The notes under the pieces were generated by a model. The model was not told where the DNA came from. It saw only the letters and a list, made by a program, of their open reading frames with translations, and searched no databases. Position numbers and translations under genes: made by a program. From NCBI RefSeq assembly GCF_001886615.1, contig NZ_CP018139.1, positions 2,666,001-2,730,000 on the forward strand: a DNA stretch of 64,000 bases. Direction: 5' to 3'. The stretch comes from Halomonas aestuarii (GTDB taxonomy: Bacteria; Pseudomonadota; Gammaproteobacteria; Pseudomonadales; Halomonadaceae). This document shows, piece by piece, positions 25,402-34,516 of this stretch. Position 1 is the stretch's first letter, and each line of letters begins with the position of its first letter.

Positions 25402-25842
25402 TCACCAGGCCTTGTAGGGCAGGAACTTGCCGTTGAGGGTCAGCAGGACGCGATCGCCCTTCGGGTCCTCGACCTTGTCCACCTCCATGGAGAAGTCGAT
25501 GGCGCTCATGATGCCGTCGCCGAACTTCTCCTGGATCACGTCCTTGAGGGTCTCGCCGTAGACGCCCACCACCTCGTAGAGGCGGTAGATCAGCGGGTCC
25601 TGGGGGATGGCCTCGTCCCAGGCCTTGGTGGGGAAGGCCTCCAGGGCGGCGGCGACGTCCGGCTCGGCATCCAGCACCTGGCAGATCTTCTTGGCGGCGT
25701 CCGGGGTGGCGCTGTTCATGCCGTAGCAGGCCGACGCCACCCAGACCGGCGACATGCCGATGCTCTTTCCGATCTCTTCCCAGGTCAGTTGCTTGCGGGC
25801 CTTGGCGGCGAGCAGGGTGTGGCGCATCTCGAGCTTATCCAT
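25402..25842 (-). CDS. cynS: Cyanase CynS
   Basis: A 146-residue cyanate hydratase, close to the usual 156. The N-terminal helical domain is LLAAKARKQLTWEEIGKSIGMSPVWVASACYGMNSATP. The catalytic C-terminal part has DPLIYRLYEVVGVYGETLKDVIQEKFGDGIMSAIDFSM, containing the conserved Arg, Glu and Ser of the decamer active site (YR-E, S-AIDF). It turns cyanate and bicarbonate into ammonia and CO2. It overlaps the transporter ATPase gene by 8 nt and has its own AAGGAG ribosome site inside that gene, so it is the last gene of the cyanate operon. Confidence 0.95.
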   Translation of the reverse strand: MDKLEMRHTLLAAKARKQLTWEEIGKSIGMSPVWVASACYGMNSATPDAAKKICQVLDAEPDVAAALEAFPTKAWDEAIPQDPLIYRLYEVVGVYGETLKDVIQEKFGDGIMSAIDFSMEVDKVEDPKGDRVLLTLNGKFLPYKAW

Positions 25843-26770
25843 GATGGGTCTCCTTGGGAGTGAAGTTCACCAGTTTGGGGTTGGCAGGGTCGCCCTCGTC
25901 GGGCGTCGAGGAGTCGGCGTCCGCCCTGGCGGGGTTGATGGACTGGGGATAGGACAGCCCACGCCCGTCGATGTCGGCGGTACGCAGCGTGCTTGACCGA
26001 TTCACCAGGAAGTCGATCAGGTAGTTGCGGATCTTGTAGTAGTTGGGGTGCTTGACGACCTCGGCGCGGCTGCGCGGCCGGGGCAGTTCGATCTCCACCG
26101 CCTCGGCGATGCGGGCCTCGGGCCCGTTGGTCATCAGCAGGATGCGGTCGGCCAGCAGGATGGCCTCGTCGACGTCATGGGTGATCATGAACACCGTCTG
26201 GCGGTCGCGGCCCCAGATCTTGATCAGCTCGTCCTGGATCACCCCGCGGGTCAGGGCGTCCAGCGCCCCGAAGGGCTCGTCGAGCAGCAGCAGCTTGGGC
26301 TTGGTGGCGAAGGTCCGCGCGATGCTGACGCGCTGGCGCATGCCGCCCGAGAGTTGCGAGGGCTTGCGGTCGATGACGTCGTCGAGGCCGACCATGCTCA
26401 GGTAGTCCCGGCTGTGCTCGTCCACCTGGGCATTGGTCCACTCCTTCCAGCGCGCGCGCACGCCGAACTTGACGTTCTCCAGGGCGGTGAGCCAGGGCAG
26501 CAGGCTGTAGTTCTGGAACACCACCCCGCGCTCGAGCCCGGGACCCGTGACCTCATGGCCCTCCATGATCAGTCCGCCATCGGTGAACTGGTCGAGGCCG
26601 GCCAGGGCATTGAGGATGGTCGACTTGCCGCACCCCGAGTGGCCGATGATGCACACGAACTCGCCCTTCTCGAGGTTGAAGTTGACGTTCTCGAAGACGG
26701 TCAGGTCTTCCTGGCCACGTTGGGGGAAGCGCTTGCTGGCCTGCTGGACTTGCACGAAATGTTGGCTCAT
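25835..26770 (-). CDS. Cyanate/nitrate-type ABC transporter ATPase
   Basis: Encodes 311 residues from the ATG at 26770 (GAGGAG ribosome site). Walker A is GHSGCGKST, the signature is QLSGGMRQRVSIARTF, and Walker B is LLLLDEPFGALD; the switch His is in MITHDVDEAI. The pattern (NALAGLDQFTDGGLIMEGHEVTGPGLERGVVFQNYSLLPWL) is that of NrtD/CynD ATPases. A roughly 60-residue tail beyond the ATPase core, with a Pro/Asp-rich end, has no clear function. It energises the permease encoded upstream. Cyanate is preferred over nitrate as substrate because cynS is in the operon. Confidence 0.92.
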   Translation of the reverse strand: MSQHFVQVQQASKRFPQRGQEDLTVFENVNFNLEKGEFVCIIGHSGCGKSTILNALAGLDQFTDGGLIMEGHEVTGPGLERGVVFQNYSLLPWLTALENVKFGVRARWKEWTNAQVDEHSRDYLSMVGLDDVIDRKPSQLSGGMRQRVSIARTFATKPKLLLLDEPFGALDALTRGVIQDELIKIWGRDRQTVFMITHDVDEAILLADRILLMTNGPEARIAEAVEIELPRPRSRAEVVKHPNYYKIRNYLIDFLVNRSSTLRTADIDGRGLSYPQSINPARADADSSTPDEGDPANPKLVNFTPKETHHG

Positions 26771-26774
26771 GGGG

Positions 26775-27632
26775 TTACTCCTCATAGGTCACCAGGCGCG
26801 AGACCGAGGCCAGGCACATGTCGAGCAGCATGCCGACCACCCCGATCATCAGGATCGAGAAGATCACGCTCGTCAGGTCCAGGTTGTTCCACTCGTTCCA
26901 GACGTAGTAGCCGATGCCGGTGCCGCCCACGAGCATCTCGGCGGCGACGATGACCAGCCAGGCGATGCCGATCGAGATGCGCATGCCGGTGAGGATGGTC
27001 GGGGCCGCGGCGGGCAGGATGACCTGGAAGGCGGTCTTCAGCGGCGAGAGCTCATGGGTGCGGGCGACATTGACCCAGTCCTCACGCACCCCGGCCACGC
27101 CGAAGGCGGTATTGATCAGCATCGGCCAGATCGAGCAGATGAAGATCACGAAGATCGCCGATGCCTCGGAGTCGCGGATGATGAAGAGCGCCAGGGGCAT
27201 CCAGGCCAGGGGCGAGATCGGTTTCAGCACCTGGATGAAGGGGTTCAGCGCCCGATACATCAGCGGCGACATGCCGATCAGGAACCCGACCGGGATGGCG
27301 ACGGCGGCCGCCAGCAGGTAGCCGGCGAGCACCCGGTAGAGGGAGTACCCCAGCTGGATGCCAATGCCCTTGTCGTTGGGGCCGGCGTCGTAGAAGGGGT
27401 TGGACAGCTCCTCCCAGGCGCGCTCGATGACGTCCGAGGGCGGGGGCACCCGGGCGGTGTCCTCGACGCCGCCCATCAGCTTCTCGTACTCGGTCATCTC
27501 GGCGGTGTTGCCCGCGGTGGGGACCTGGTTGAGTCCCTCCCAGAGCCCCAGCCCGACGACCAGCAACACCAGGGCGACCAGCGCCGCCCTCATGTTGAGA
27601 CTGATGTTCCACTCGGTGGTCGTGCGGTCCAT
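26775..27632 (-). CDS. Cyanate/nitrate-type ABC transporter permease
   Basis: A 285-residue inner-membrane protein of the NrtB/SsuC group with about six helices. The ATPase-contact loop is the EAA-type motif VARTHELSPLKTAFQVILPAAAPTILTGMRISIGIAW (about residues 190-225). The region between the first helix and the rest has a soluble segment (EGLNQVPTAGNTAEMTEYEKLMGG), as in NrtB relatives. It lies 2 bases after the binding-protein gene and 4 bases before the ATPase gene. Confidence 0.92.
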   Translation of the reverse strand: MDRTTTEWNISLNMRAALVALVLLVVGLGLWEGLNQVPTAGNTAEMTEYEKLMGGVEDTARVPPPSDVIERAWEELSNPFYDAGPNDKGIGIQLGYSLYRVLAGYLLAAAVAIPVGFLIGMSPLMYRALNPFIQVLKPISPLAWMPLALFIIRDSEASAIFVIFICSIWPMLINTAFGVAGVREDWVNVARTHELSPLKTAFQVILPAAAPTILTGMRISIGIAWLVIVAAEMLVGGTGIGYYVWNEWNNLDLTSVIFSILMIGVVGMLLDMCLASVSRLVTYEE

Positions 27633-27633
27633 G

Positions 27634-29073
27634 TCACCCCCTCCCGATGGCGAAGCTCTTCACGTAGGCTTCGGGCTGGGTGTAGTCGAAGGTCTTGCCC
27701 ATGATCTCGTAGTTGCGGCTGGCCGCCTCGGGGGCGTCGTAGCCCAGCTCCTTCATGACCTTCCGGGCATCGCTTGCCAGGTAGACCTGCTCGGCGATCT
27801 GCTGGTAGTTGACGTCGCCCTCGATGTAGCCCCAGCGCTTCATCTGGGTGAGGATCCACACCGCCATCGAGTGCCAGGGGAAAGGGTCGAAGTCGATGCG
27901 GTCCGGCACCTGCTGGACCCCGCCCAGCCCGTCGGCGTAGGTGCCGGTCAACACCTGCTCGATCACCGTCACCGGCTGGTTCAGGTAGTTGGTCGGGGCG
28001 ATCGCGGCGGCGATCTCCTTGCGGTTCTCCTGCTTCGACGAGTACTGGGTCGCGTCGATGATGGAGCGCAGCAGGGCCCCGTAGGTGTTGGGGTTCTCGG
28101 TGGCGAACGCCTGGCTGGTGGCGAAGGCGCAGCACGGGTGGCCCTCCCAGATCTCCTTGGTCAGCAGGTGGATGAAGCCGATGCGCTCGTAGACGGCGCG
28201 CTGGTTGAAGGGATCGGGCGACAGGAAGCCGTCGATGTTGCCGGCGCGCAGGTTGGCGACCATCTCGGGGGGCGGAATCACCCGGATCTGGATGTCCTGG
28301 TCGGGATCGAGGCCGTGCTCGGCGACGTAGTAGCGCAGCAGGAAGTTGTGCATCGAGTACTCGAACGGCACGCCGAAGATGAAGCCCTTCCACTGCTTGG
28401 GATCGCGCTTGTCCTTGTGGTCGTTGTGCAGCACGATCGCCTGGCCGTTGATGTTCTCGACGGCCGGCATGATGTAGGGCTCCGGGGTCGAGCCGGCGCC
28501 CATGGTCATGGCCAGGGGCATCGGGGTCAGCATGTGGGCCGCGTCGTACTCGCGGTTCAGCGACTTGTCGCGGGCCACGGCCCAGCCGGCGGTCTTGATC
28601 ACCGAGACATCCAGGCCATAGCGCTCATAGAAGCCCATGGGGTGCGCCATGATGATCGGTGTCGCACAGGTGATCGGCACGAAGCCGACATTGAGCTTGG
28701 ACTTCTCCAGGGGCCCCATGTCCTCCTTGACCGCCGCCTTGATGGCGTCCATGGGCAGGAAGCTCGCCAGCGCCGCGGCCGCGGTGCCGCCGCCGACCAG
28801 CTTCATGAACTGACGACGATGCATGTCGCTGTGGCCGAAGATGCCGCGCACCAGGGCGCTCTCCACGGCGCGATCGAGCATCGATTCGCTGTCCGGCAGG
28901 GCTTCCTGCTCGGTCTTCGCTTGGGCCGTGTGGGCATGGGCATGGGCATGGCCCTCGGCCGAGGCGGCGTCGTGGCCCGAGGTGGCCTTGCAGTCATGGC
29001 AGTCGCAGGCGCTGCCATGGATCAGGGATTGGCGATGGTCGAAGGGGTTACCCAGGCTGTTGTGATCTTTCAT
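27634..29073 (-). CDS. Cyanate/nitrate-type ABC substrate-binding protein with His-rich N-terminus
   Basis: About 479 residues. The ATG at 29073 is preferred (AGGTGA eight bases before it); a GTG at 29085 is in frame but lies within that ribosome site. The core is an NrtA/CynA-type binding protein (LNVGFVPITCATPIIMAHPMGFYERYGLDV). A Tat signal, HRRQFMKLVGGGTAAAALASFLP, starts only near residue 85. Before it is an unusual extension with a CDCHDCK cluster and a GHAHAHAHT run, then a linker. A Tat signal this far from the N-terminus is abnormal and may delay export or bind metal. Confidence 0.9.
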   Translation of the reverse strand: MKDHNSLGNPFDHRQSLIHGSACDCHDCKATSGHDAASAEGHAHAHAHTAQAKTEQEALPDSESMLDRAVESALVRGIFGHSDMHRRQFMKLVGGGTAAAALASFLPMDAIKAAVKEDMGPLEKSKLNVGFVPITCATPIIMAHPMGFYERYGLDVSVIKTAGWAVARDKSLNREYDAAHMLTPMPLAMTMGAGSTPEPYIMPAVENINGQAIVLHNDHKDKRDPKQWKGFIFGVPFEYSMHNFLLRYYVAEHGLDPDQDIQIRVIPPPEMVANLRAGNIDGFLSPDPFNQRAVYERIGFIHLLTKEIWEGHPCCAFATSQAFATENPNTYGALLRSIIDATQYSSKQENRKEIAAAIAPTNYLNQPVTVIEQVLTGTYADGLGGVQQVPDRIDFDPFPWHSMAVWILTQMKRWGYIEGDVNYQQIAEQVYLASDARKVMKELGYDAPEAASRNYEIMGKTFDYTQPEAYVKSFAIGRG

Positions 29074-29171
29074 CTTGTTGTTCACCTCACGGGATCATGC
29101 GGGATGGGAGCGGATCCGCTCATCGGCGTTCTGATGACTGTCCAGCGTGTCCACTGGACCTGGCATATAGC

Positions 29172-29187
29172 TGCGAGCGCCGTGCCA
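29172..29187 (-). promoter_or_regulatory. Sigma-54 (-24/-12) promoter of the cyanate operon
   Basis: Read on the minus strand, TGGCACG-GCGC-TCGCA matches the sigma-54 consensus TGGCACG-N4-TTGCW at all but one position and keeps the invariant GG and GC with correct spacing. It lies about 90-100 bases before the first operon start codon, which fits a promoter for binding protein, permease, ATPase and cyanase. Confidence 0.78.
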
Positions 29188-29270
29188 AACTCCCTGAATC
29201 TCGAAAAAGGGTTTGTCCTTTAAAGGGTTGGCGGTGGTCGTGGGCCCCGCGCTGCACCGGGCGATGTTCA

Positions 29271-29319
29271 CGAGATGTCGTAACTCCCGAAATATCGTGA
29301 GTGAATTGACGAAATCTCG
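29271..29319. promoter_or_regulatory. Three upstream activator-type dyads (CGARATNTCG)
   Basis: CGAGATGTCG (29271), CGAAATATCG (29288) and CGAAATCTCG (29310) share the dyad CGA-N4-TCG. They lie about 110-155 bases upstream of the inferred sigma-54 start point, the usual distance for enhancer-binding proteins, and next to the gene for such a protein. Confidence 0.6.
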
Positions 29320-29333
29320 GGTCGGGGATGAGG

Positions 29334-29350
29334 CCCTGTGGTACACAGGG
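29334..29350. promoter_or_regulatory. Palindrome before the regulator gene
   Basis: CCCTGTG-GTA-CACAGGG is a perfect 7-bp inverted repeat, 24 bases before the ATG of the sigma-54 regulator. It could be an operator or an RNA hairpin in its leader. Confidence 0.5.
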
Positions 29351-29373
29351 GAATCCTCCTGCGAGTCGCCGCC

Positions 29374-31263
29374 ATGCCCCTGTCCGATCAGGCCTTCCAG
29401 GTCGTTCCCTACGCCATGCTGATCGTCGATCCCTTCACGGACCGGGTCGTGAAGGTCAACCCGGCCGCCGAGGCGCTGATGGGGGGCGGCGCGGACGGGC
29501 TCAACGCCCGCCCGTTCAGCCACTGCCTGAGCGCCTCCCTCCCGCTCTGGGTGAGCTTCACCGATGAGGCCCTGTCGTCCCCGCCGGCCTGGTCGAATGA
29601 CCTGGTGCTGCTCGACCTCGGCCGCCAGCCGCACAAGGTCGAGGTCTCCGCGGTGCCGCTGCCGGGGGGGCGCGAGCTGCTGCTGACCCTGATCGAGCAC
29701 GACACGGTCGAGCGGCGACGCGCCCAGGCCGAGCTGGGCCGCCAGCATCGCAGCGGGAAGGTCGGCTGGCAGCGCATCGAGCAGGTCTTCGAGCGCATCG
29801 AACGCCAGAACCAGCTCATCCTGGGGGCGGCGGGGGAGGGCATCTACGGGCTCGACGCCAAGGGCCAGACCACCTTCGTCAACCCGGCCGCCGAGCGCAT
29901 GCTCGGCTGGGGCAGTGCCGACATGGTGGGACACGACGCCCATCGGCTGTTCCATCACACGCGCACCGACGGCAGCGAATATCCGGTGCAGCAGTGCCCG
30001 ATCCATGCCGCCTTCAGCGACGGCCAGGTCCATCGCGTGGACGACGAGGTGTTCTGGCACAAGAACGGCCAGCCGGTCCCGGTCGAGTACACCAGCACGC
30101 CGATCTTCGAGATGGGGCGACTGGTCGGCGCCGTGGTGCTGTTTCGCGACATCAGCGAGCGCAAGCTGAACGAGCAGCGGCTGCATGAGGCCCTTGAGGA
30201 GGTGCGTTCGCTGAAGCGTCGCCTGGAGCTCGAGAACCAGTACCTGCAGGAGGAGATCACCGCCGAGCTCAACCACAGCGAGATCGTCGGCGAGAGCCCG
30301 GCGGTGGCCCAGCTGATCCACCAGATCGCCCTGGTGGCGCCCACCGATGCCAACGTGCTGATCCACGGCGAGTCCGGCACCGGCAAGGAGCTGATCGCCC
30401 GCGCCATCCATGCCGACAGCGCCCGAAGCGATCGCCCGCTGATCCGGGTCAACTGCGCGGCGATTCCCCGGGATTTGTTCGAGAGCGAGTTCTTCGGTCA
30501 CGTGAAGGGCGCCTTCACCGGGGCGACCAGCGATCGCCTGGGCCGCTTCGAGCTGGCCGACGGCGGTACCCTGTTCCTGGACGAGGTCGGAGAGATCCCC
30601 CTGGAGCTGCAGGGCAAGCTGCTGAGGGTGCTGCAGGACCAGGAGTTCGAGCGGGTTGGCGAGAACCGCACCCGCGAGGTCAATGTGCGCATGATCGCCG
30701 CGACCAACCGCGACCTGCAGGAGATGGTGGCCGCCGGCACCTTCCGCGAGGACCTCTTCTTCCGCCTCAACGTCTTTCCGATCGCCTCGGTGCCGCTGCG
30801 CCAGCGGATCGAGGACGTGCCTCTGCTGGCCCAGCACTTCCTGAAGCGCGCCTGCCAGAAGTTCAACAAGCCCGGCGAGCGCATCCCGCTGGCGCAGCTG
30901 GAGATCCTCAAGAGCTACGCCTGGCCCGGCAACATCCGCGAGCTGGAGAACGTCATCGAGCGCCAGGTCATCGTCTCCCAGGACCGCCGACTGGTCTTCG
31001 ATGACCTGCTGTCGGCCTCCTCGACGCCCGCCTTGCCCGCCTCGCAGCCCGAGGCACCGGAATCGGGGCCCCTGTCCGAGCAGGAGCTGGCCCGCCGCCA
31101 GCGCGACAACGCCATCGCTGCCCTGATGCAGAGCGCCGGCAAGGTGTCCGGCGCCGGCGGGGCCGCGGAACTGCTGGGCATCAAGCCGACGACGCTGTTC
31201 TCGCGACTGCGCAGGTGGGGCGTCGAGCCCGCCGACTACAAGGCGAATGGCGAGGCGGGGTGA
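29374..31263 (+). CDS. Sigma-54-dependent PAS/AAA+/Fis-type activator
   Basis: A 629-residue enhancer-binding protein. Order: an N-terminal PAS-like domain (about residues 5-110), a second PAS (about 145-265, [31 protein letters not shown]), a coiled-coil linker, and the AAA+ domain with Walker A GESGTGKE, the sigma-54 contact loop GAFTGA and Walker [12 protein letters not shown] Fis-type HTH closes it ([23 protein letters not shown]). It is divergent from the cyanate operon, whose sigma-54 promoter it very likely activates. The start is uncertain: a GTG at 29338 has a better ribosome site but lies within a palindrome. Confidence 0.92.
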   Translation: MPLSDQAFQVVPYAMLIVDPFTDRVVKVNPAAEALMGGGADGLNARPFSHCLSASLPLWVSFTDEALSSPPAWSNDLVLLDLGRQPHKVEVSAVPLPGGRELLLTLIEHDTVERRRAQAELGRQHRSGKVGWQRIEQVFERIERQNQLILGAAGEGIYGLDAKGQTTFVNPAAERMLGWGSADMVGHDAHRLFHHTRTDGSEYPVQQCPIHAAFSDGQVHRVDDEVFWHKNGQPVPVEYTSTPIFEMGRLVGAVVLFRDISERKLNEQRLHEALEEVRSLKRRLELENQYLQEEITAELNHSEIVGESPAVAQLIHQIALVAPTDANVLIHGESGTGKELIARAIHADSARSDRPLIRVNCAAIPRDLFESEFFGHVKGAFTGATSDRLGRFELADGGTLFLDEVGEIPLELQGKLLRVLQDQEFERVGENRTREVNVRMIAATNRDLQEMVAAGTFREDLFFRLNVFPIASVPLRQRIEDVPLLAQHFLKRACQKFNKPGERIPLAQLEILKSYAWPGNIRELENVIERQVIVSQDRRLVFDDLLSASSTPALPASQPEAPESGPLSEQELARRQRDNAIAALMQSAGKVSGAGGAAELLGIKPTTLFSRLRRWGVEPADYKANGEAG

Positions 31264-31286
31264 CGCCCGGCGGGCCTGAACGAGGA

Positions 31287-31310
31287 CGCCCCGGCCGACT
31301 GGCCGGGGCG
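31287..31310 (+). terminator. Terminator after the sigma-54 activator gene
   Basis: CGCCCCGGCC-GACT-GGCCGGGGCG is a perfect 10-bp stem 24 bases past the stop codon. It lacks a T run. Confidence 0.65.
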
Positions 31311-31386
31311 TGGGATGCGCGCCGCGTGCATCGGGAGACGGCCGGGCGCTGCCGGCCGTCGTGGAAACCGTTCTGGAAACCCTGGT

Positions 31387-31797
31387 CTACCGACTCCCCT
31401 CGAGGCGTCGGCGAAGGTCCGGCGGCTGGGTGCCCATTCCGCGGGAGCTGGCGACAGGCTTGGGATAGCGCAGCCGCCGGCCGCCCTTGCGCGGATGCAG
31501 CTCGACCTGCTCGATGAACGACATGTCGTTCCAGTCCTGTCGGTCGAGCCCGCGTGCCTTCCGGTCGCGTCGGCGTGCCCGGCCGGCGAAGGGCTTGCCC
31601 CTTGCGTTGTCCTTCGGGACCATGACCTCGGCGCGCAGGGGACTCACGAGCACCACGGTCGTGGCGGTGATGAGGAGCAGGCCACCCGCCAGCCTGATGA
31701 ATCGTCGTCGTTCCATGTCCGGCAGCAGCGGCTGGTCGTCCCGGTGGCTCATGGTGGTCGGGTCGATGGCGTGCTCTGTGCGGGCGTGATGGTCCAT
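31387..31797 (-). CDS. Hypothetical protein with twin-arginine-like signal
   Basis: A 136-residue protein I do not recognise. After about 28 residues comes ERRRFIRLAGGLLLITATTVVLVSPLRAE, which resembles a Tat signal or a single membrane anchor, ending in an AxA-like site. The mature part is short, very basic and Arg-rich (GRARRRDRKARGLDRQDWNDMSFIEQVELHPRKGGRRLRYP). A GAGGGGG ribosome site lies about nine bases before the ATG. An in-frame ATG at 31713 (MERRRFIRLAGG) is a plausible alternative start and would give a normal signal position. Confidence 0.55.
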   Translation of the reverse strand: MDHHARTEHAIDPTTMSHRDDQPLLPDMERRRFIRLAGGLLLITATTVVLVSPLRAEVMVPKDNARGKPFAGRARRRDRKARGLDRQDWNDMSFIEQVELHPRKGGRRLRYPKPVASSRGMGTQPPDLRRRLEGSR

Positions 31798-32091
31798 GTT
31801 GTGTTCCCCCTCTCGCTGGGTATGCGACGCCGCCCCGGGTGCAGGAAGCCCCGGCTACGGGTGGCGTGCTTCCAGAGGCGTGCCATGGCTATGCCAACCA
31901 TCAGGCTTTCCGGGTAAAGCGATAGTGAAACAGGGGGCTGAAGCGTTCGCTCGGTCGTTCGTTTTTGCGCCGGAAGACCCGAAAATGCCCCGAGAATGCA
32001 CGCTTTTTACGCCGTTTGTCGCCTCCTTGCGACATTGAGGTGCATCCGGCCCCCGCGGGAGCGCCGGACCCTCGCCCCGGACGGGGCTTGC
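31798..32091. other. Intergenic region
   Basis: Nearly 300 bases between two minus-strand genes. It includes an AT-richer patch at about 31915-32020. A weak hairpin, GCCCC-GGAC-GGGGC near 32073-32086, may end the lipid-transport operon. No gene is supported. Confidence 0.45.
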
Positions 32092-32772
32092 TCAGGACGA
32101 GGGGCCGGCCACCCGTGCGAGTGTCCAGTCGACCACCTCGACGGCCAGCCGGTCGGCGGCGCGTCCGAAGGCCGCGACCACGGCCTCGAGGCCGTCGCCC
32201 CCGCTTTCCTCCACCGTCTCGAAGCGCCGGCTGGCCCGCACCTCGCGGCTGGCCTCGTCGAGCAGCTGGACCTCGAGGCGCACCACCACCTCGGGCACGC
32301 CCTCGCGGTAGCGGACGTGGAAGGCCCCCAGGTAGCTGGTCAGCGACGCGGCGCTCTGCGCCCGGCTGGTATCGTCCACCACGGCGGCCAGGCGGCCATC
32401 GAGGCGGAACGCCTCGATCAGGTGGTCGCGCAGCAGCCGAGGGGCATCGTCGCGCCAGCGTGCCCCGGCATAGGCCTGGAGCTCCCCGGGGGAGGGCATG
32501 ACCAGCAGGCGCCGGCCGTCCAGCGGCGCGCCGGCACCGGGCGTGTCGACCCGCAGGGTCAGCGCGCGGGGAGCCTCGGTGGAGGCCGGCAGCGTCGGCA
32601 CGGGCAGCGTGAAGAGCCGCACCGGCTCGCCCTCCGGGATCACGCTGCATCCGGTGAGCAGACCGGCCATCAGCGGGGCCAGCATCAGGGCCATCAGGCT
32701 TGGGCGGCATCGTGGCCGGACGCGTGCGGAGCGGCGGGGGAGGACGCCTGGTGAAAGACGGAGCTGGCTCAT
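32092..32772 (-). CDS. ABC-type transport auxiliary lipoprotein (PqiC/MlaD-partner type)
   Basis: A 226-residue lipoprotein. The signal is long and Arg-rich, ending with LMAGLLTGCSVIP (lipobox LTGC, Cys about residue 42). The mature part has RLFTLPVP near its start and LLVMPSPGELQAYAGARWRDDAPRLLRDHLIEAFRLDGRLAAV, the conserved core of the ABC_trans_aux (PqiC-like) family. Such lipoproteins sit in the outer membrane and complement MCE-type lipid transporters. It overlaps the MCE gene by 4 nt and is the last gene of the operon. Confidence 0.88.
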   Translation of the reverse strand: MSQLRLSPGVLPRRSARVRPRCRPSLMALMLAPLMAGLLTGCSVIPEGEPVRLFTLPVPTLPASTEAPRALTLRVDTPGAGAPLDGRRLLVMPSPGELQAYAGARWRDDAPRLLRDHLIEAFRLDGRLAAVVDDTSRAQSAASLTSYLGAFHVRYREGVPEVVVRLEVQLLDEASREVRASRRFETVEESGGDGLEAVVAAFGRAADRLAVEVVDWTLARVAGPSS

Positions 32773-33707
32773 GGGCGGAACTCCTGGATCTCGTCGCGGC
32801 CCAGCAGGGCATCGGCCGGATTTTCCTCCAGGCGCCGGACCAGGCGATTGAGCGAGCGCAGCGCGGCGTGCAGTTCGCGCATGGCCGGGTCGAGCTCACC
32901 CACGCCCCGCAAGCCCCTCGCCAGGGAGTCCTCGTGGCGTGCGGTCAGGCGGTTCAGCCGGGCGGTGGTGGCCTCCAGGGATTGCATCGCTCGTTGCGCG
33001 CTTTCCAGGGTCTCGCGCCCCTCCTCGTCCATCAGCTCGTTGGCCTTCTCACCCAGGCGACTGAAGCTCTGCAGCGACGCCTCGACCTGGTCGCTGGTCC
33101 GCTCGAAACGCGCCATGGCCTCGCCGAGGACATCGCGCTGGTCGACCAGTGTCCGCGAGACGACCTCCAGGTTGCCCAGGGTGCGCGTCAGGCTCTCGGC
33201 GTTCTCCTCGGAGAGCAGCCGATTGGCATTGGTCAGCAACCGGTCCACCTCGGCGAAGAGCTCCTCGCTGTTGGAGAGCAGCGAGCTCAGCGGCGAGGGC
33301 TCGGCCTGGATCAGCGGAGGCTGGTCGCGGTCGCCCTCCAGGCGGGGGCTTTGCGGGCTGCCGCCAAGCAGTTGGATGTTCATGGTGCCGGTGATGTTGG
33401 CCAGCGCGAGGCTCGCGCGGGTGTCCTGCTTGACCGGTACGTCGCTGTAGACGCGGACCAGGGCCCTCACCTGGCGTGGGTCCCGGGGGTCGAGGCGCAG
33501 GGTGACCACATCACCGACCTCGATGCCGCTGTAGAGGACCGCATTGCCCTCGGACAATCCGCTGACGGCCCGGTTGAAGCCGATCTCGTACCAGGCATAG
33601 TCGCGGTCGACGCTGGACTTGCCGAGCCACAGGGCGAACAGCAGCGCGCTGCCCAGGGTGATCACCGTGAACAGCCCGATCAGCACATGGTGGGCGCGGG
33701 GTTCCAT
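32769..33707 (-). CDS. MlaD family (MCE) protein
   Basis: A 312-residue protein with one N-terminal membrane helix (HHVLIGLFTVITLGSALLFALWLG, about residues 5-28). One MCE domain follows (YEIGFNRAVSGLSEGNAVLYSGIEVGDVVTLRLDPRDPRQVRALVRV, then TGTMNIQLLGG). A long helical/coiled-coil C-terminus (about residues 150-300) could build a periplasm-spanning needle. MCE proteins hand lipids between the inner-membrane ABC complex and partners. Two bases separate it from the ATPase gene. Confidence 0.92.
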   Translation of the reverse strand: MEPRAHHVLIGLFTVITLGSALLFALWLGKSSVDRDYAWYEIGFNRAVSGLSEGNAVLYSGIEVGDVVTLRLDPRDPRQVRALVRVYSDVPVKQDTRASLALANITGTMNIQLLGGSPQSPRLEGDRDQPPLIQAEPSPLSSLLSNSEELFAEVDRLLTNANRLLSEENAESLTRTLGNLEVVSRTLVDQRDVLGEAMARFERTSDQVEASLQSFSRLGEKANELMDEEGRETLESAQRAMQSLEATTARLNRLTARHEDSLARGLRGVGELDPAMRELHAALRSLNRLVRRLEENPADALLGRDEIQEFRP

Positions 33708-33709
33708 CG

Positions 33710-34516
33710 TCAGGGCTCCTCCACCGGGTGGGCCGCCTCATGGGCGGCACGGCCTCGGGGTCCATGGAAATAGTCGTGGATCCACTCATCGTCGGTGGCC
33801 GCGACGATGTCGAGGCGATCGGCGACCAGCACGCGGCCTTGCGACAGCACGGCCACCCGGTCGCAGGCGGTATAGAGGGTATCCAGGTCGTGGGTGACCA
33901 GGAAGACGCTCAGGCCCAGGGCGTCGCGCAGGGTCAGAATCAGGTGGTCGAAGGCCGCCGCGCCGATCGGGTCCAGGCCCGCCGTCGGCTCGTCCAGGAA
34001 CAGCACCTCCGGGTCGAGCGCCAGGGCGCGGGCCAGCGCGGCTCGCTTGATCATGCCACCGGAGAGCTCGGCGGGATACTGGATCGCCGCCTCCCCGGGC
34101 AGGCCGGCCAGGGCCAGCTTGACCCGGGCCAGGGCCTCGGCATCGGGGCGGGAGAGTCCGATGTGCTCGATCAGCGGCAGGGCGACGTTCTCCTGCAGGG
34201 TCAGCGAGGTGAACAGTGCCCCGCGCTGGAAGAGCACCCCGAAGCGGCGCTCCACCCGGGAGCGCTCCCGGGCCGAGAGGCCCAGGAGGTCCTCCCCGAA
34301 CACCTCGATCTGCCCGGCGCTGGGGCGCAGCAGGCCGACGATGCTGCGCAGCAGCACCGACTTGCCGGTGCCCGAGCCGCCGACCACGCCGAGGATCTCG
34401 CCCGGATAGAGGTCGAGGTCGAGGTCCTCGTGGACGCTGTTCTGGCCGAAGCGGTTGGCCAGCCCGCGGACCCGGATCAGGGGCGAGTCGCTCATCGGCA
34501 ACTGTGCCACGCTCAC
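33710..34516 (-). CDS. Mla-type ABC transporter ATPase
   Basis: A 268-residue MlaF-like ATPase. Walker A is GGSGTGKSV, the signature is ELSGGMIKRAALARAL, and Walker B is VLFLDEPTAGLDPI. The family trait of Met-Ile-Lys-Arg after the signature is present. It overlaps the permease gene by 4 nt (start ATG at 34516). It would power phospholipid movement by the permease and MCE protein encoded alongside. Confidence 0.93.
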   Translation of the reverse strand: MSVAQLPMSDSPLIRVRGLANRFGQNSVHEDLDLDLYPGEILGVVGGSGTGKSVLLRSIVGLLRPSAGQIEVFGEDLLGLSARERSRVERRFGVLFQRGALFTSLTLQENVALPLIEHIGLSRPDAEALARVKLALAGLPGEAAIQYPAELSGGMIKRAALARALALDPEVLFLDEPTAGLDPIGAAAFDHLILTLRDALGLSVFLVTHDLDTLYTACDRVAVLSQGRVLVADRLDIVAATDDEWIHDYFHGPRGRAAHEAAHPVEEP

